Source: JAJZRJ01 sp040757055
GTDB taxonomy: Bacteria > Desulfobacterota > Desulfobulbia > Desulfobulbales > Desulfurivibrionaceae
Length of the DNA: 56,773 nt
Direction of reading: 5' to 3'
Assembly: GCA_040757055.1 (NCBI GenBank)
Contig: JBFLXY010000014.1
Location: 1 to 56,773 of the forward strand
The position numbers and the translations under genes are program-made. Shown here one piece after another: positions 47,043 through 55,863 of this stretch. The notes beneath the pieces are model-generated. The model made no database searches. It was not told the DNA's origin and was given only the letters and a program-made list of their open reading frames with translations. Numbering within the stretch: the first letter of the stretch is position 1; each line of letters starts with the position of its first letter.

Positions 47043-48794
47043 TCAGGCGGCGATTTTGGCCGGCGGCCGCATCTCAAGCGCGACCTCCAGCGCCTTGTCG
47101 AGTTCGGGGCAGAAAGCGAGGGAGTCCTCCTCGGCGACGATCCCCACCCGGTTGAGCTTCAACTTCAGTTCGATCTTGAGGCCGCTCAGCACCACGGCGA
47201 CGCCGACTTTCTGCATCTTGGAAAGGAGGGATTCCAGGGCGACCATGCCGGTCATGTCCATGGAGGGGACGTTGGTCATGTCGATGATCACCGCCCGCAC
47301 CTTTTTGTTGAACTGCTGGAGGGTGCTCAGCGCCTTTTCCGCGGCCCCGAAGAAGATCGGCCCCTTGATTTCGTAGACCGCCACATGGTCTGGAATATCC
47401 TTGAGTTTCGGATGGCCGTTGCCGCTCAAGAGAGTGGCGCCGGTGAGGTCGGACATGCGGCGGATGAAGAGCAGCGAGGCGAGCACGATGCCGACTCCCA
47501 CGGCGATGACCATGTCGATGAGCACGGTGAGGGCGAAGCAGGCGAGCAGGACCGCGGAATCGCTCTTGGGCGCGGTCTTGACGATGTTCACGAAGTGTTT
47601 CGCCTCGCTCATGTCCCACGCCACCACAAAGAGCAGGGCGGCCAGCGAGGCCATGGGCAGGTGGGAGAGCACCGGCGCCAGGGCGATCACCGCCAGCAGC
47701 ACCACCAGGGCGTGGATCACTGCGGCCAGAGGTGAGCGGGCGCCGGAGCGGATGCTGGTGGCGGTGCGGGCGATGGCGGCGGTGGCGGTGATGCCGCCGA
47801 AGAAGGGGGCCACCACGTTGCCGATACCCTGGCCGACCAACTCGCTGTTGGGGTGGTGCTTGGTGTCGGTGAGGCCGTCGGCCACCACCGCGCAGAGCAA
47901 TGATTCGATGGCGCCCAGCATGGCGATGGTGAAGGCGGCCGGCACCAGTTGCTGGATCATGGCCCAGGAGAGGCCCACAGGCAGCCCTTGGGCGTTGGGA
48001 AAGTTCCACGGCCAGTCCAGCACCGGCGGCAGCGGCGGGATGCCGTGTCCGGTGAGGCTGCCGATGGTGTAACTGAAGCGGGAGCCGATGGTATCGACAT
48101 GAAAGCCCGCCAGGGTATGGCTGGCCAGGTAGGCGGCCAGGGCGCCGACGGTGAGCGCCACCAGATGGGCAGGCACCGGGAGCTTGAGACGTCGCCAGAT
48201 GAGCAGGGTGGTCAGGGTGACGACGCCGATGGCCAGGTCATGCGGCCGCAGGGTCGGCAGCGCCTGGATCAGGGCGGTTACCCGGTCGAGGTAGTGTTCC
48301 TGGCTGCCGGTCACGGTGAGGCCGAGGAAGTCCTTGATCTGGATGGTGGCGATCACCACGCCGATGCCGGCGGTAAAGCCGGTGGTGACGGGATAGGGTA
48401 TGTACTGGATGAGGCGTCCCAGGCCGGCGATGCCGAGGAAGATGAGGATGAGGCCGGACATCACCGTGGCGACGAGCAGGCCGCCGATGCCGTACTGGTG
48501 GGCGATGGGGAGCAGGATGACGACGAAGGCGGCGGTGGGGCCGGAGACGCTGACCCGGGAGCCGCCGAGGAGCGCGATGAGGCCGCCGGCGATGATGGCG
48601 GTGTAGAGGCCGTGCTGGGGAGGGACGCCGCTGGCGATGGCCAGGGCCATGGCCAGCGGAACGGCGACGATGCCGACGGTGGCGCCGGCAAAGAGGTCGC
48701 CGCGCAGGTCGGCCATGCTGTAGTTTTGGGCGAACGTTTCCCGGACCGCGGTTCCGAGAAGCCGTTTTTGGGAGCCTTCTGTGCCGTTCTCCAT
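47043..48794 (-). CDS. SulP-family anion transporter with STAS domain
   Basis: The 583 residues contain 10-14 membrane segments with SulP motifs (VPLAMALAIASGVPPQHGLYT, SRVSVSGPTAAF and ELVGQGIGNVVAPFFGG). The C-terminal STAS domain (about 440-570) has VRAVIIDMTNVPSMDMTG. Bacterial SulP proteins import sulfate, bicarbonate or dicarboxylates. The substrate cannot be assigned here. In a sulfur-metabolising host sulfate is a reasonable guess. Confidence 0.92.
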   Translation of the reverse strand: MENGTEGSQKRLLGTAVRETFAQNYSMADLRGDLFAGATVGIVAVPLAMALAIASGVPPQHGLYTAIIAGGLIALLGGSRVSVSGPTAAFVVILLPIAHQYGIGGLLVATVMSGLILIFLGIAGLGRLIQYIPYPVTTGFTAGIGVVIATIQIKDFLGLTVTGSQEHYLDRVTALIQALPTLRPHDLAIGVVTLTTLLIWRRLKLPVPAHLVALTVGALAAYLASHTLAGFHVDTIGSRFSYTIGSLTGHGIPPLPPVLDWPWNFPNAQGLPVGLSWAMIQQLVPAAFTIAMLGAIESLLCAVVADGLTDTKHHPNSELVGQGIGNVVAPFFGGITATAAIARTATSIRSGARSPLAAVIHALVVLLAVIALAPVLSHLPMASLAALLFVVAWDMSEAKHFVNIVKTAPKSDSAVLLACFALTVLIDMVIAVGVGIVLASLLFIRRMSDLTGATLLSGNGHPKLKDIPDHVAVYEIKGPIFFGAAEKALSTLQQFNKKVRAVIIDMTNVPSMDMTGMVALESLLSKMQKVGVAVVLSGLKIELKLKLNRVGIVAEEDSLAFCPELDKALEVALEMRPPAKIAA

Positions 48795-48977
48795 GGCATT
48801 TGTTCCTCGCTGTCACAGACCAAAAAGAAAACCGCGCGCGGGAGTCTCCCGTGCACGGCGGATGTTGCGAAGCTGCTGTCCGTCGGTTCTCTTTTTTTGT
48901 GAGGACGAATATACGCCTGCCCCGGCGCTTTTGCAACGGGAAAACAGCATGTTCAACTGGGGAGGGAGAGTGGCGTC

Positions 48978-49343
48978 CTAGCCGCCGGCCTGCTTGACCA
49001 GGTAGCCTGCCTTCTGGAGCGTTTCGACCAGCACGGCGCGGTGGTCGCCCTGGATTTCGATTACCCCGTCCTTGACGGTGCCGCCGCTGCCGCAGCGCTG
49101 CTTGAGTTCTCTGGCCAGGGTTTCAATGCCGGCTGCGTCGAGGGGCAGGCCGCTGACGAGGGTCACGCCCTTGCCCTTGCGGCCCTTGGTCTCGCGGCTC
49201 ACTCGCACAATGCCGTCGCCCTTGGGCAGCGATTTCTGCTGCGAACAGGCGCACTGCTTCTTGGGGTGGCCGCACTTGGGGCAGATGGCGCCGTGCGCGG
49301 TGGAATAGACCAAGCCGGGAGTTGGTTTGCTGCTGGATGGCAT
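48978..49343 (-). CDS. Sui1/YciH family translation factor
   Basis: The 121-residue eIF1-like protein has an N-terminal Cys/His cluster, CPKCGHPKKQCAC, and the Sui1 domain with RKGKGVTLVSGLPL, LARELKQRCGSGGTVKDG and IEIQGDHR. Bacterial YciH influences start-codon fidelity in vitro. Length is usual. It is separated by 9 bases from a small basic protein on the same strand. Confidence 0.92.
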   Translation of the reverse strand: MPSSSKPTPGLVYSTAHGAICPKCGHPKKQCACSQQKSLPKGDGIVRVSRETKGRKGKGVTLVSGLPLDAAGIETLARELKQRCGSGGTVKDGVIEIQGDHRAVLVETLQKAGYLVKQAGG

Positions 49344-49352
49344 GATGCGGAT

Positions 49353-49508
49353 TTATTCGGCCGCGGATTCTTCCGTGGGTGCAGGCGGGGCGGCTTCCCC
49401 TTCAGCTTCTTTGTGTTTGTTCAGCTTGCGCAGCCGTTTTTCTTCGTTCTTCTTCTGGCGGGCGATTTCTTTCTGGCGTTTCTCATACTGAAAATTTGTC
49501 CGTGCCAA
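49353..49508 (-). CDS. Small charged protein, unknown
   Basis: The 51-residue protein starts (L)ARTNFQYEKRQKEIARQKK and continues with a Lys/Arg/Glu helix, then an acidic Ala/Pro tail (APTEESAAE). Similar short proteins annotated as hypothetical occur in many Desulfobacterota and Gammaproteobacteria. I chose the TTG at 49508 because AAAGGAG lies five bases upstream; the ATG at 49550 would put the ribosome site inside the gene. Confidence 0.65.
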   Translation of the reverse strand: MARTNFQYEKRQKEIARQKKNEEKRLRKLNKHKEAEGEAAPPAPTEESAAE

Positions 49509-49589
49509 TGCGTCTCCTTTGGGCCGCTGCCCGTATGGTGTTTGGACCACTCTACCCGGTTGCCGGGAAAAAGGCCAGCGCCCTGCCGG

Positions 49590-49790
49590 TCATTCTTTCT
49601 TGCGGCGCGCCCTGGCCGTGCCCTTGTCCGGTCCCGGTCGGGGTTCCGGCGTCTCCGGCGGCAGGAGGAAGCCCAGGCCGCCGCACTCCGGGCACTCCTC
49701 CACGGTGAAGAAAAAGCGGCTCACCCCGCCGAAGAAGGTCCATTGGCCGGTGCCGTGGCAGGCCGGGCAGGGAATCTTTTCGGCAGCCAT
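49590..49790 (-). CDS. Small DnaJ-type zinc-finger protein
   Basis: The 66 residues contain two CxxCxGxG knuckles, PCPACHGTGQW and ECPECGGLGF, as in the zinc centre of DnaJ, but nothing else of DnaJ. A basic tail ends RARRKKE. Such free-standing modules may bind zinc and unfolded protein or RNA; no function is established. It begins 3 bases after the MscS gene stop. Confidence 0.75.
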   Translation of the reverse strand: MAAEKIPCPACHGTGQWTFFGGVSRFFFTVEECPECGGLGFLLPPETPEPRPGPDKGTARARRKKE

Positions 49791-49793
49791 GGC

Positions 49794-50864
49794 TCAGCCG
49801 GCCGTCGGCGGCGGAATGAGGTGCACATCCCGCTGCGGGAAGGGGATGGCGATGCCCTTGTCGTTGAAGGTTTTGTAGATCGCCTTGAGCAGCTTGTGGG
49901 TGACCAGCCCGCTGCGAATGGGGTCTTCCACCCAGACAAAGAGCATGAAGTCGAGCGAGGATTCGCCAAAGGCGCGGAAGCGGACCAGCGGCTCCGGCTC
50001 GCGGCCGACCTGTTCCTCGGCCAGGGCCACGGCCATGAGGATGGCCTCCACCTCCTCCACGTCGCTGCCATAGGCCACCCCCACCGGGATGCGGATGCGG
50101 TAGCGGGGCGTGGGCGCGCTTTCGTTGACGATCTTGGTGGTGGCCAGTATCGAGTTGGGGATGGTGATGAGCACGTCGTCCAGGGTCTTGATCCGGGTGG
50201 AGCGGATGCCGATCTCCACCACCTCGCCCCGTTCGCCGCTGTCGAGGATAATGAAGTCGCCCACCTTGAAGCTCCGGTCGGCAAAGATGCTTACCCCGCC
50301 GAAGAAGTTGGCCAGGGTGTCCTTGGCCGCCAGTGCCACCGCGATACCGGCGATACCGGCCGAGGCAAAGAGCGGGGTGAGGTTGACGTTCCAGATGGAA
50401 AGCAGCCAGAGCAGCCCGGCCACCACCGCCACCACCCGTAGCACGTTTTTGAGCAGCAGGAAGAGGTCGCTGCCGATCTTGCCGCGTTCCACCATGCGCT
50501 GGGCGCTCTCCTCGACAAACCAGTGGATGAATCGGAAGAGGGCGGCGAACCAGAGGAGCAGGATGGCGCTTTCAATCACGGCCGGCAGGATAGTTTTCCA
50601 CGGCGGAGCCAGGGTTTGCAGCACCAGGGCATGCTGGAGGCCGAGCAGGAAGATGGTCCAGCAGATCGGCCGATGGCCCAGTTCGATGAGGGCGTCGTCA
50701 TAGGTGATGCTGGTGCGGGCGGTGAGTTTCTTGAGCACCCGGTCGATGAAGAGGTCGGCGATCTTGGCCAGCAGCGCGTAGATGAGAATGATGAGAAGCT
50801 GGCGCGGCAACGTGGTGCCGGCGATGTCGTAAATTGTGTCGAGCAGGTGGGCGATGGTGTCCAT
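49794..50864 (-). CDS. MscS-family mechanosensitive channel
   Basis: The 356-residue protein has four N-terminal membrane segments and the pore helix AGIAVALAAKDTLANFFGGV, followed by the MscS beta domain (FKVGDFIILDSGERGEVVEIG) and an alpha/beta cytoplasmic cage ending QRDVHLIPPP. It releases solutes on hypo-osmotic shock. The ATG at 50864 has AGGAG upstream and starts the first helix; upstream in-frame sequence is not membrane-like. Confidence 0.92.
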   Translation of the reverse strand: MDTIAHLLDTIYDIAGTTLPRQLLIILIYALLAKIADLFIDRVLKKLTARTSITYDDALIELGHRPICWTIFLLGLQHALVLQTLAPPWKTILPAVIESAILLLWFAALFRFIHWFVEESAQRMVERGKIGSDLFLLLKNVLRVVAVVAGLLWLLSIWNVNLTPLFASAGIAGIAVALAAKDTLANFFGGVSIFADRSFKVGDFIILDSGERGEVVEIGIRSTRIKTLDDVLITIPNSILATTKIVNESAPTPRYRIRIPVGVAYGSDVEEVEAILMAVALAEEQVGREPEPLVRFRAFGESSLDFMLFVWVEDPIRSGLVTHKLLKAIYKTFNDKGIAIPFPQRDVHLIPPPTAG

Positions 50865-51039
50865 GGGCTCCTGGGGGCAGAGTTGCAGGGAGATATTTGA
50901 TTGCTGATTCTTGTGTATAGACACTGCAACGGGATACGTCAAGTTGGGACGGGAGAGGGCGTTTGTACGCTACTGAATTTTCTTTCTCTTTGAGAGGAAA
51001 AATCCCGGAGTTGGGGGGGCGGGCTTCTCCGTGTTTCCT

Positions 51040-51068
51040 TTGACATGAGTCCGGTAACATGTTATCTT
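51040..51068 (+). promoter_or_regulatory. mazEF promoter with overlapping palindrome
   Basis: TTGACA (51040-51045), a 17-base spacer and TATCTT (51063-51068) form a promoter. The palindrome TAACATGTTA (51055-51064) covers the spacer and -10, consistent with repression by the antitoxin complex. Confidence 0.65.
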
Positions 51069-51099
51069 TGGGTAAAGGCTTGAATGACGAGGTGATGCC

Positions 51100-51315
51100 A
51101 TGGCTTTGAGTGCGCCGGAAAAGATGAAGAAGTACCGGGAAAGATTGCGGGACGCCGGATTGCGGCCAGTGCAGATCTGGGTGCCGGATACCCGGTCCGC
51201 GAAATTGGCGGCCGAGGTGCGGCGGCAGTCGTTGCTCATTGCCGCCGACCACCGGGCCGAGGCCGAGACCGGCAAGTGGATCGAGCAGGTCGCCGACACC
51301 GAGGGCTGGGAGTGA
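51100..51315 (+). CDS. MazE-family antitoxin (DUF3018 type)
   Basis: The 71-residue protein starts MALSAPEKMKKYRERLRDAG, followed by LRPVQIWVPD and ending WIEQVADTEGWE, the pattern of the antitoxins that accompany PemK/MazF toxins. Its TGA overlaps the GTG start of the toxin gene. Confidence 0.88.
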   Translation: MALSAPEKMKKYRERLRDAGLRPVQIWVPDTRSAKLAAEVRRQSLLIAADHRAEAETGKWIEQVADTEGWE

Positions 51316-51647
51316 AGTCCGTGCAGCGGGGCGATGTGGTGCTGGTTGTGGCCCCTGGCAGCTATGGCAAGCCGAGGCCGGCGGTGATCGTGCAGACCGA
51401 CCTGGCGAATGAAACGCATCCGAGTTTTGTGGTCTGCCCGCTTACCGGCCACTTGCGGGATGCCCCGCTCTTCCGTCTCGACGTGGAGCCCGGCGAGGGA
51501 AATGGCCTTGTCAAGCCCAGCCAGATCATGGTGGACAAGATCATTACGCTTCCCGGCGAAAAGGTAAAGGAGGTCGTGGGCCGGCTTGACGAGGACACCA
51601 TGACCCGGCTCGGCAGGTCATTGGCCTTTTGGCTTGGATTGGGATGA
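51312..51647 (+). CDS. MazF/PemK-family mRNA interferase toxin
   Basis: The 111-residue endoribonuclease starts (V)KSVQRGDVVLVVAPGSYGKPRPAVIV and has VVCPLTGH, LVKPSQIMVDKI and VVGRLDEDTM, all MazF/PemK motifs. A GTG start overlapping the antitoxin stop gives translational coupling. An insertion sequence lies immediately after the stop codon but leaves the gene intact. Confidence 0.92.
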   Translation: MKSVQRGDVVLVVAPGSYGKPRPAVIVQTDLANETHPSFVVCPLTGHLRDAPLFRLDVEPGEGNGLVKPSQIMVDKIITLPGEKVKEVVGRLDEDTMTRLGRSLAFWLGLG

Positions 51648-51651
51648 TTAA

Positions 51652-52544
51652 GAGTTTATCCGTAAATAATTTGCAATAATGGTATCACCTCTCTATACTG
51701 GCATGGGAGGTGGTGATATGGCAAAGACGCTATCATGGGAAGTGTCCGACGAATTTTGGAAGCGTGTAGAACCTCTTGTCCCGAAGCGGGAGCGAGACAG
51801 CGGTGTCGTGTATCGACGCAAGCCTGGCGGGGGGCGGAAGGGAATGGATTCCCGACGGACCTTCGAGGCGATAGTTTTCGTACTTCGTACTGGCTGTCAG
51901 TGGAAGGCGCTGCCCAAGGAACGATTCGGCAGCGCCAGTTCGGTGCACAAGTATTTCCGGGAATGGCTTAAGGCTGGCTTCTTTCTTGATCTGTGGCGGG
52001 CCGGGCTTGCGGAATATGACGAGATGGAAGGCATAGCCTGGAAGTGGCAGAGCATAGATGGGGCCATGGTCAAGGCGCCGCTTGCCCAGGAGGCTACCGG
52101 TCCCAACCCGACGGATCGGGGAAAAAAAAGGAAGCAAGCGGCATCTTTTGGTGGACGGTCGTGGCGTCCCGCTGTCGCTGATCGTCACCGGGGCGAATCG
52201 GCATGATTCGAGCCAGCTCGAAGCGGTGCTGGATGCGGCTGTCATAGTTTTGCCGGAAAGAGGCGCTCCTTTTCTCTATGCGGACAAGGGTTATGATGGT
52301 GAGGCGCTCAGGGAGGCCATCACGTCCCGTGGCTATGTTCCGCGAGTCTGCCGCAAGAAACGCAGACGTGGCCGCCCCTGGAAGAATCGTCGCTGGGTAG
52401 TCGAGGTTGCGCATTCATGGTTTAACCGCTTTCGCAAGCTGCTGGTTCGTTACGAGAAGCTGGCGGAGAGCTATGAAGCCTTGCTCCATCTCGCCGCCGC
52501 CATCATCTGCTGGCGGAAGGTGGCAACTATTTACGGATAGATCC
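51652..52544 (+). mobile_element. IS5-family insertion sequence, 893 bp, apparently complete
   Basis: Terminal inverted repeats are visible: left GAGTTTATCCGTAAATAATT (from 51652) and right, read inward, GGATCTATCCGTAAATAGTT (from 52544). Both ends are flanked by TAA (51649-51651 and 52545-52547), a 3-base target duplication of the TNA type. One transposase is encoded in two frames. The insertion lies one codon or so after the mazF stop. ISfinder comparison is needed for the subgroup (IS427 or IS1031). Confidence 0.88.
51718..52540 (+). CDS. IS5-family transposase in two frames (frameshift at A8)
   Basis: The first frame starts MAKTLSWEVSDEFWKRVEPL and carries the first catalytic Asp in WQSIDGAMVKAP. 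The second frame carries the second Asp in LYADKGYDGE and the Glu region in RRWVVEVAHSWFNRF. The frames join at a run of GGGGAAAAAAAA near 52120-52132. A +1 shift gives the expected continuous sequence GKKGSKRHLL. IS427-type elements are known to use such a two-ORF layout, so this is probably programmed rather than a mutation. A GGAGG site precedes the ATG. Confidence 0.88.
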
Positions 52545-52645
52545 TAAGTATGGTGTCCCCGGAATTGAGCGAAACAGGAAAAAACGGAAACCAAGAAAGC
52601 GGCGTAATTCATCACCCGGCCAAGGGTGGCAGTGTCAGGTGAATA

Positions 52646-53155
52646 CTATCTCTGTACATTCCAAGGGTCTTCGGTGGTAATTTCCTCAAAATTATATTGC
52701 CAGTTTTTGCCAAGGCTTTCTCGTGCAGTTTTTGCAAAAAGCGATGCATACCCATATGGTGACCATTGTTCACAGTTTATTTTTTCACTTTTGTAAATTT
52801 TTTGTTCACAGACGGCAACATGCTTTGCTGCCTTGCTTAGCACATTAAACATTTCTTGATCTAGATATAGTCTTCCTTTTCCGTAAAAAATATCCCACAA
52901 CCTTGCATATGAACGTTCTTTGTCATTTTTTGATTTTTCAAAACTTGTGAGTATTGATATTGTCTCGTCTATTGTCTCTATTTGTTTTTGGTAAAATTCT
53001 TTTTTGAATTCCCTTTCTTTTATTTCTTTGTATTGCCAGAAACCGGCAAAAGCAAAGAAGATGCTGATAATGATGGTGATTGTTTTTATTCCTATATCTA
53101 GTAGGTTGTAACGTGTTTGTTTCATGTGTTTCGCCACTAACGTGGAGTTAGCCAT
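52646..53155 (-). CDS. Unknown AT-rich membrane-anchored protein
   Basis: The 169-residue protein has one membrane segment (IGIKTITIIISIFFAFAGFW, about residues 20-40), then a charged helical part (KEIKEREFKKEFYQKQIETI) and a cytoplasmic or periplasmic C-terminal domain with two cysteines. I do not recognise the family. Its composition is far more AT-rich than the core genome, indicating recent transfer. Its start overlaps the end of the upstream gene by 8 bases; the ATG at 53125 is an alternative. Confidence 0.6.
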   Translation of the reverse strand: MANSTLVAKHMKQTRYNLLDIGIKTITIIISIFFAFAGFWQYKEIKEREFKKEFYQKQIETIDETISILTSFEKSKNDKERSYARLWDIFYGKGRLYLDQEMFNVLSKAAKHVAVCEQKIYKSEKINCEQWSPYGYASLFAKTARESLGKNWQYNFEEITTEDPWNVQR

Positions 53156-53456
53156 CTCTTCTCTTGCCAACGACGACGGCTCCGCGAGTAATGCTGAACC
53201 CCACATCACCGACGTAATTTCCATTTAACTGATTGCATTGTTCTGAAGTACCCATCGAGATTTTGACGACGTTCACAACGTCATAGCCATCAGCATCGAG
53301 GTTTTCGTATGCGTCTTGAAGGCACTTGGCATAGTCGTCAAAGTCAACATTTCGCCTGGAGATTTCTTTCACTGTCTTCTTGAAGATGAAACCTTGCTCC
53401 ACGTCGAACTTGCCGAGAGCAGACCAAAACCACGTCGTTTTAAATTTTCCCGCCAT
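53148..53456 (-). CDS. Unknown small protein, partner of the AT-rich membrane protein
   Basis: The 102-residue protein starts MAGKFKTTWFWSALGKFDVE and has a Gly/Val-rich end (GDVGFSITRGAVVVGKR). AAAGGA lies upstream at a usual distance. No signal or membrane segment is seen. I do not recognise the family. It overlaps the next gene, so the two form an AT-rich pair within the accessory patch next to the IS. Confidence 0.6.
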   Translation of the reverse strand: MAGKFKTTWFWSALGKFDVEQGFIFKKTVKEISRRNVDFDDYAKCLQDAYENLDADGYDVVNVVKISMGTSEQCNQLNGNYVGDVGFSITRGAVVVGKRRDG

Positions 53457-53651
53457 TTGTATTTCCTTTGAGTTGATGGTGAATGACAGTGCGCAACAGG
53501 CGAAGGTGAGAGGGCTAACATAATATTAGCTAGTTTTCCGCTTTTTGGCCGGTAGCATTCTTTGCTGTCTCGTTTCTGGGAGTAGAAAGCCCCTGCCTGC
53601 CAATCCGTAGCCGCCTGTTTTTCCGGTTTGCGACCCTATACGGCATCTTAT

Positions 53652-53672
53652 AAGGAAAGCGGAGAAATCCGC
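53652..53672 (-). terminator. Weak terminator after the DUF2238 gene
   Basis: GCGGA (53659-53663) and TCCGC (53668-53672) form a short stem over GAAA; the minus strand continues TTTCCTT. It lies just after the gene's stop. Confidence 0.35.
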
Positions 53673-53679
53673 AAAGCTC

Positions 53680-54288
53680 TTATTTTGTCAGGGCTGCAAG
53701 CTGCCGGTTATGCAGTCTGCCAAGCAGCGTCAGTGCAAGAATGCTGCCCAATAGCGCCCAGGCCATGTCGGACTGGGTGTCCCATACATACCCTTGTGTG
53801 CCGAGGAAAGACTCGGCCGCCTCTGTACTCACCAGCGCCGCCACCCATTCGATCAGTTCATACACCGCGCTCAATGCCAGGCAGAAGCAGACGATGAAGA
53901 AGTTGCGCCACGCGGCATTCGGGATGACTTGTTTGCGGATCAGAATCTCGCGAGCGATGATGGCCGGCACAAAGCCTTGGGCCAAGTGGCCGAGCTTGTC
54001 GTAGTTGTTGCGCTGCCAGCCGAAGAGTTCGCTCAGGTGGTGGAAGAGCGGCACCTCGGCATAGGTGTAGTGGCCGCCCACCATGAGGATCACGGCGTGG
54101 ATGAGGATCAGCGTGTAGGTGATCCGGGTAAGGCGGAAGCGCTGGTAGGTGGCGGCCAGCACCGCGCCGCCGACCATGGCGGGCAGCGTCTCCAGGAACC
54201 AGGTGAGCAGGTCATACGGCTCGATGGACGACCACACCAGCACCCCGGCGTAGACTGCGATCCAGAGGGCAGGCCAGAACGAGTTCAT
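53680..54288 (-). CDS. DUF2238 membrane protein (YjdF-like)
   Basis: The 202 residues have about six membrane segments and the family motifs HYTYAEVPLFHHLSELFGWQRNNYDKLGHLAQG (in parts), VYELIEWVAAL and GYVWDTQSDMAWALLGS. The function is unknown. It overlaps by 4 bases the small gene upstream, which overlaps no further gene; hisD follows the same direction 24 bases further upstream. Confidence 0.9.
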   Translation of the reverse strand: MNSFWPALWIAVYAGVLVWSSIEPYDLLTWFLETLPAMVGGAVLAATYQRFRLTRITYTLILIHAVILMVGGHYTYAEVPLFHHLSELFGWQRNNYDKLGHLAQGFVPAIIAREILIRKQVIPNAAWRNFFIVCFCLALSAVYELIEWVAALVSTEAAESFLGTQGYVWDTQSDMAWALLGSILALTLLGRLHNRQLAALTK

Positions 54289-54473
54289 GCTTTGGCCTTT
54301 TGTTTCAAGACCGTGGCATAGACCTCGTCGTAACTGTGCCAGCGGGCCGTGCCGCTCTGGAGTTTGTTGCGTGCCTCTTCCATGGCCGCCTGAAAGTCGG
54401 GGTCGGCAAGAAAGGTGGCGGTTTTCTTACCCGTGATGCGGTGTTTCAGGAAGAGCAGATATTGGGTCACCAT
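54285..54473 (-). CDS. Small hypothetical protein
   Basis: The 62-residue protein starts MVTQYLLFLKHRITGKKTATF and ends VLKQKAKA. It is mostly charged helix, with no membrane segment. It has an ATGA overlap with the DUF2238 gene and sits 24 bases downstream of hisD, so it is probably expressed from the hisD unit. I do not recognise the family. Confidence 0.55.
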   Translation of the reverse strand: MVTQYLLFLKHRITGKKTATFLADPDFQAAMEEARNKLQSGTARWHSYDEVYATVLKQKAKA

Positions 54474-54497
54474 GTCGGTCGCGCCTTTTGTTGAGGC

Positions 54498-55808
54498 TCA
54501 GCGGCCCCTGGTGCGGATGGCCACCGAGCGGGCGTGGGCGGTGAGCCCTTCGAGATTCGCCAAGCGCTCGATGTGTTCGCCGTCATCCATGATCGCCTGC
54601 TGCGAGTAGGCGATGAGGCTCGATTTCTTGACAAAGGTCTCCACGCCCAGGGCCGAGGAGAAGCGGGCCGTGCCCATGGTGGGCAGTACGTGGTTGGGGC
54701 CGGCCAGGTAGTCGCCCGCCGACTCCGGGGTGTGGCGACCCAGGAAGATGGCGCCGGCGTGCTTGATGCGGGTGGCCCACTCGAAGGGGCTGTCGATCAT
54801 CAGCTCCAGGTGCTCGGCCGCCAGCTGGTTGGCCAGGATGATCGCCTCGGTGAGGTCGGAGGCCACGAGGATTACCCCGCGCTCGGCCAGGGATTTCTTG
54901 GCGATCTCGCTGCGGGAGAGGGTGGCGAGTTGGCTTTCCAGTTCCGTGACAATGGCCTTGGCCAAACTGGCCTCGGTGGTGATGCACATGGCCAGAGCCT
55001 GGGGGTCGTGCTCCGCCTGGGCCAGCATGTCTGCCGCGACAAAAGCAGGCTCGGCGGTGTGGTCGGCTATAATGAGCACCTCGCTGGGGCCGGCGATCAT
55101 GTCGATCCGTACCCTGCCTGAAACCTGGCGCTTGGCCTCGGTGACGAACTGGTTGCCGGGGCCGACGATAACATCTACCGCCGGGATGGTCTGGGTGCCG
55201 TAAGCGAGCGCCGCGATGGCCCAGGCGCTGCCTGCCTTGTAGATCTCGGTGATGCCGATCTCCTGCGCTGCCACCAGCAGTGCCGGGGCAATCTTGCCCT
55301 CCTTGTTGGGCGGGGTGACCATCACCCGCCGCTCCACCCCGGCGATGGCCGCGGGGATGCCGTTCATCAGCACCGAGGAGACGAGCGGCGTACTGCCGCC
55401 CTGGCCGCCCGGCACATAGAGGCCGGCCCTGTCCACCGGGTTGACGAGGCGGCCGGTGATGGTGCCATCGTCGCGGGTCACCATCCACGACTGCTCCTTC
55501 TCGTGCTCGTGGAAGGTGTAGATGCGCTCGATGGCGATTTCCAGGGTATCGAGAAATTCGGCATCCACCTGATCGAAGGCCGCGCGCAGCTCCTCATCGG
55601 AAACGCGCAGGTGTTCGGCGGTGAGGCTTGGGGCGTCGAACTTGCGGGTGTACTCGATCACGGCCTCGTCGCCGCGGTTCCGCACATCGGCAAGGATGGT
55701 GGCCACCGCCTCCTGGCACTTGCTGTCGGCGAGCTGGAAGCGGTCGCGGAGCTGGGCGAGCTTGGCCTGTCCAGCAGGGGATGACGTGGTGATGGGGGTG
55801 ATGGGCAT
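54498..55808 (-). CDS. hisD: Histidinol dehydrogenase
   Basis: HisD oxidises histidinol to histidine in two NAD-dependent steps with zinc. The 436 residues contain NPVDRAGLYVPGGQGGSTPL, VDVIVGPGNQFVTEAKRQVSG, IDMIAGPSEVLIIAD, AEHLELMIDSP and SAGDYLAGPNHVLPTMG; the length is normal. The ATG at 55808 has AAGGGA upstream; an ATG seven codons earlier is possible. No other his gene is adjacent. Confidence 0.95.
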   Translation of the reverse strand: MPITPITTSSPAGQAKLAQLRDRFQLADSKCQEAVATILADVRNRGDEAVIEYTRKFDAPSLTAEHLRVSDEELRAAFDQVDAEFLDTLEIAIERIYTFHEHEKEQSWMVTRDDGTITGRLVNPVDRAGLYVPGGQGGSTPLVSSVLMNGIPAAIAGVERRVMVTPPNKEGKIAPALLVAAQEIGITEIYKAGSAWAIAALAYGTQTIPAVDVIVGPGNQFVTEAKRQVSGRVRIDMIAGPSEVLIIADHTAEPAFVAADMLAQAEHDPQALAMCITTEASLAKAIVTELESQLATLSRSEIAKKSLAERGVILVASDLTEAIILANQLAAEHLELMIDSPFEWATRIKHAGAIFLGRHTPESAGDYLAGPNHVLPTMGTARFSSALGVETFVKKSSLIAYSQQAIMDDGEHIERLANLEGLTAHARSVAIRTRGR

Positions 55809-55863
55809 GGTCTTTTTCCCTTGTGTCATGCAGTGTGTTCGGGGTTCAGTCCCGTGACGTTTC

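Noticed and set aside
52548..52645. Possible remnant of another IS end (tggtgtccccggaatt)
   Set aside because: The string resembles ends of some elements, but no second end or transposase remnant is visible.
53514..53530. GCTAA/TTAGC inverted repeat considered as an integron attC core
   Set aside because: The paired attC boxes and the long stem expected around a gene cassette are not present.
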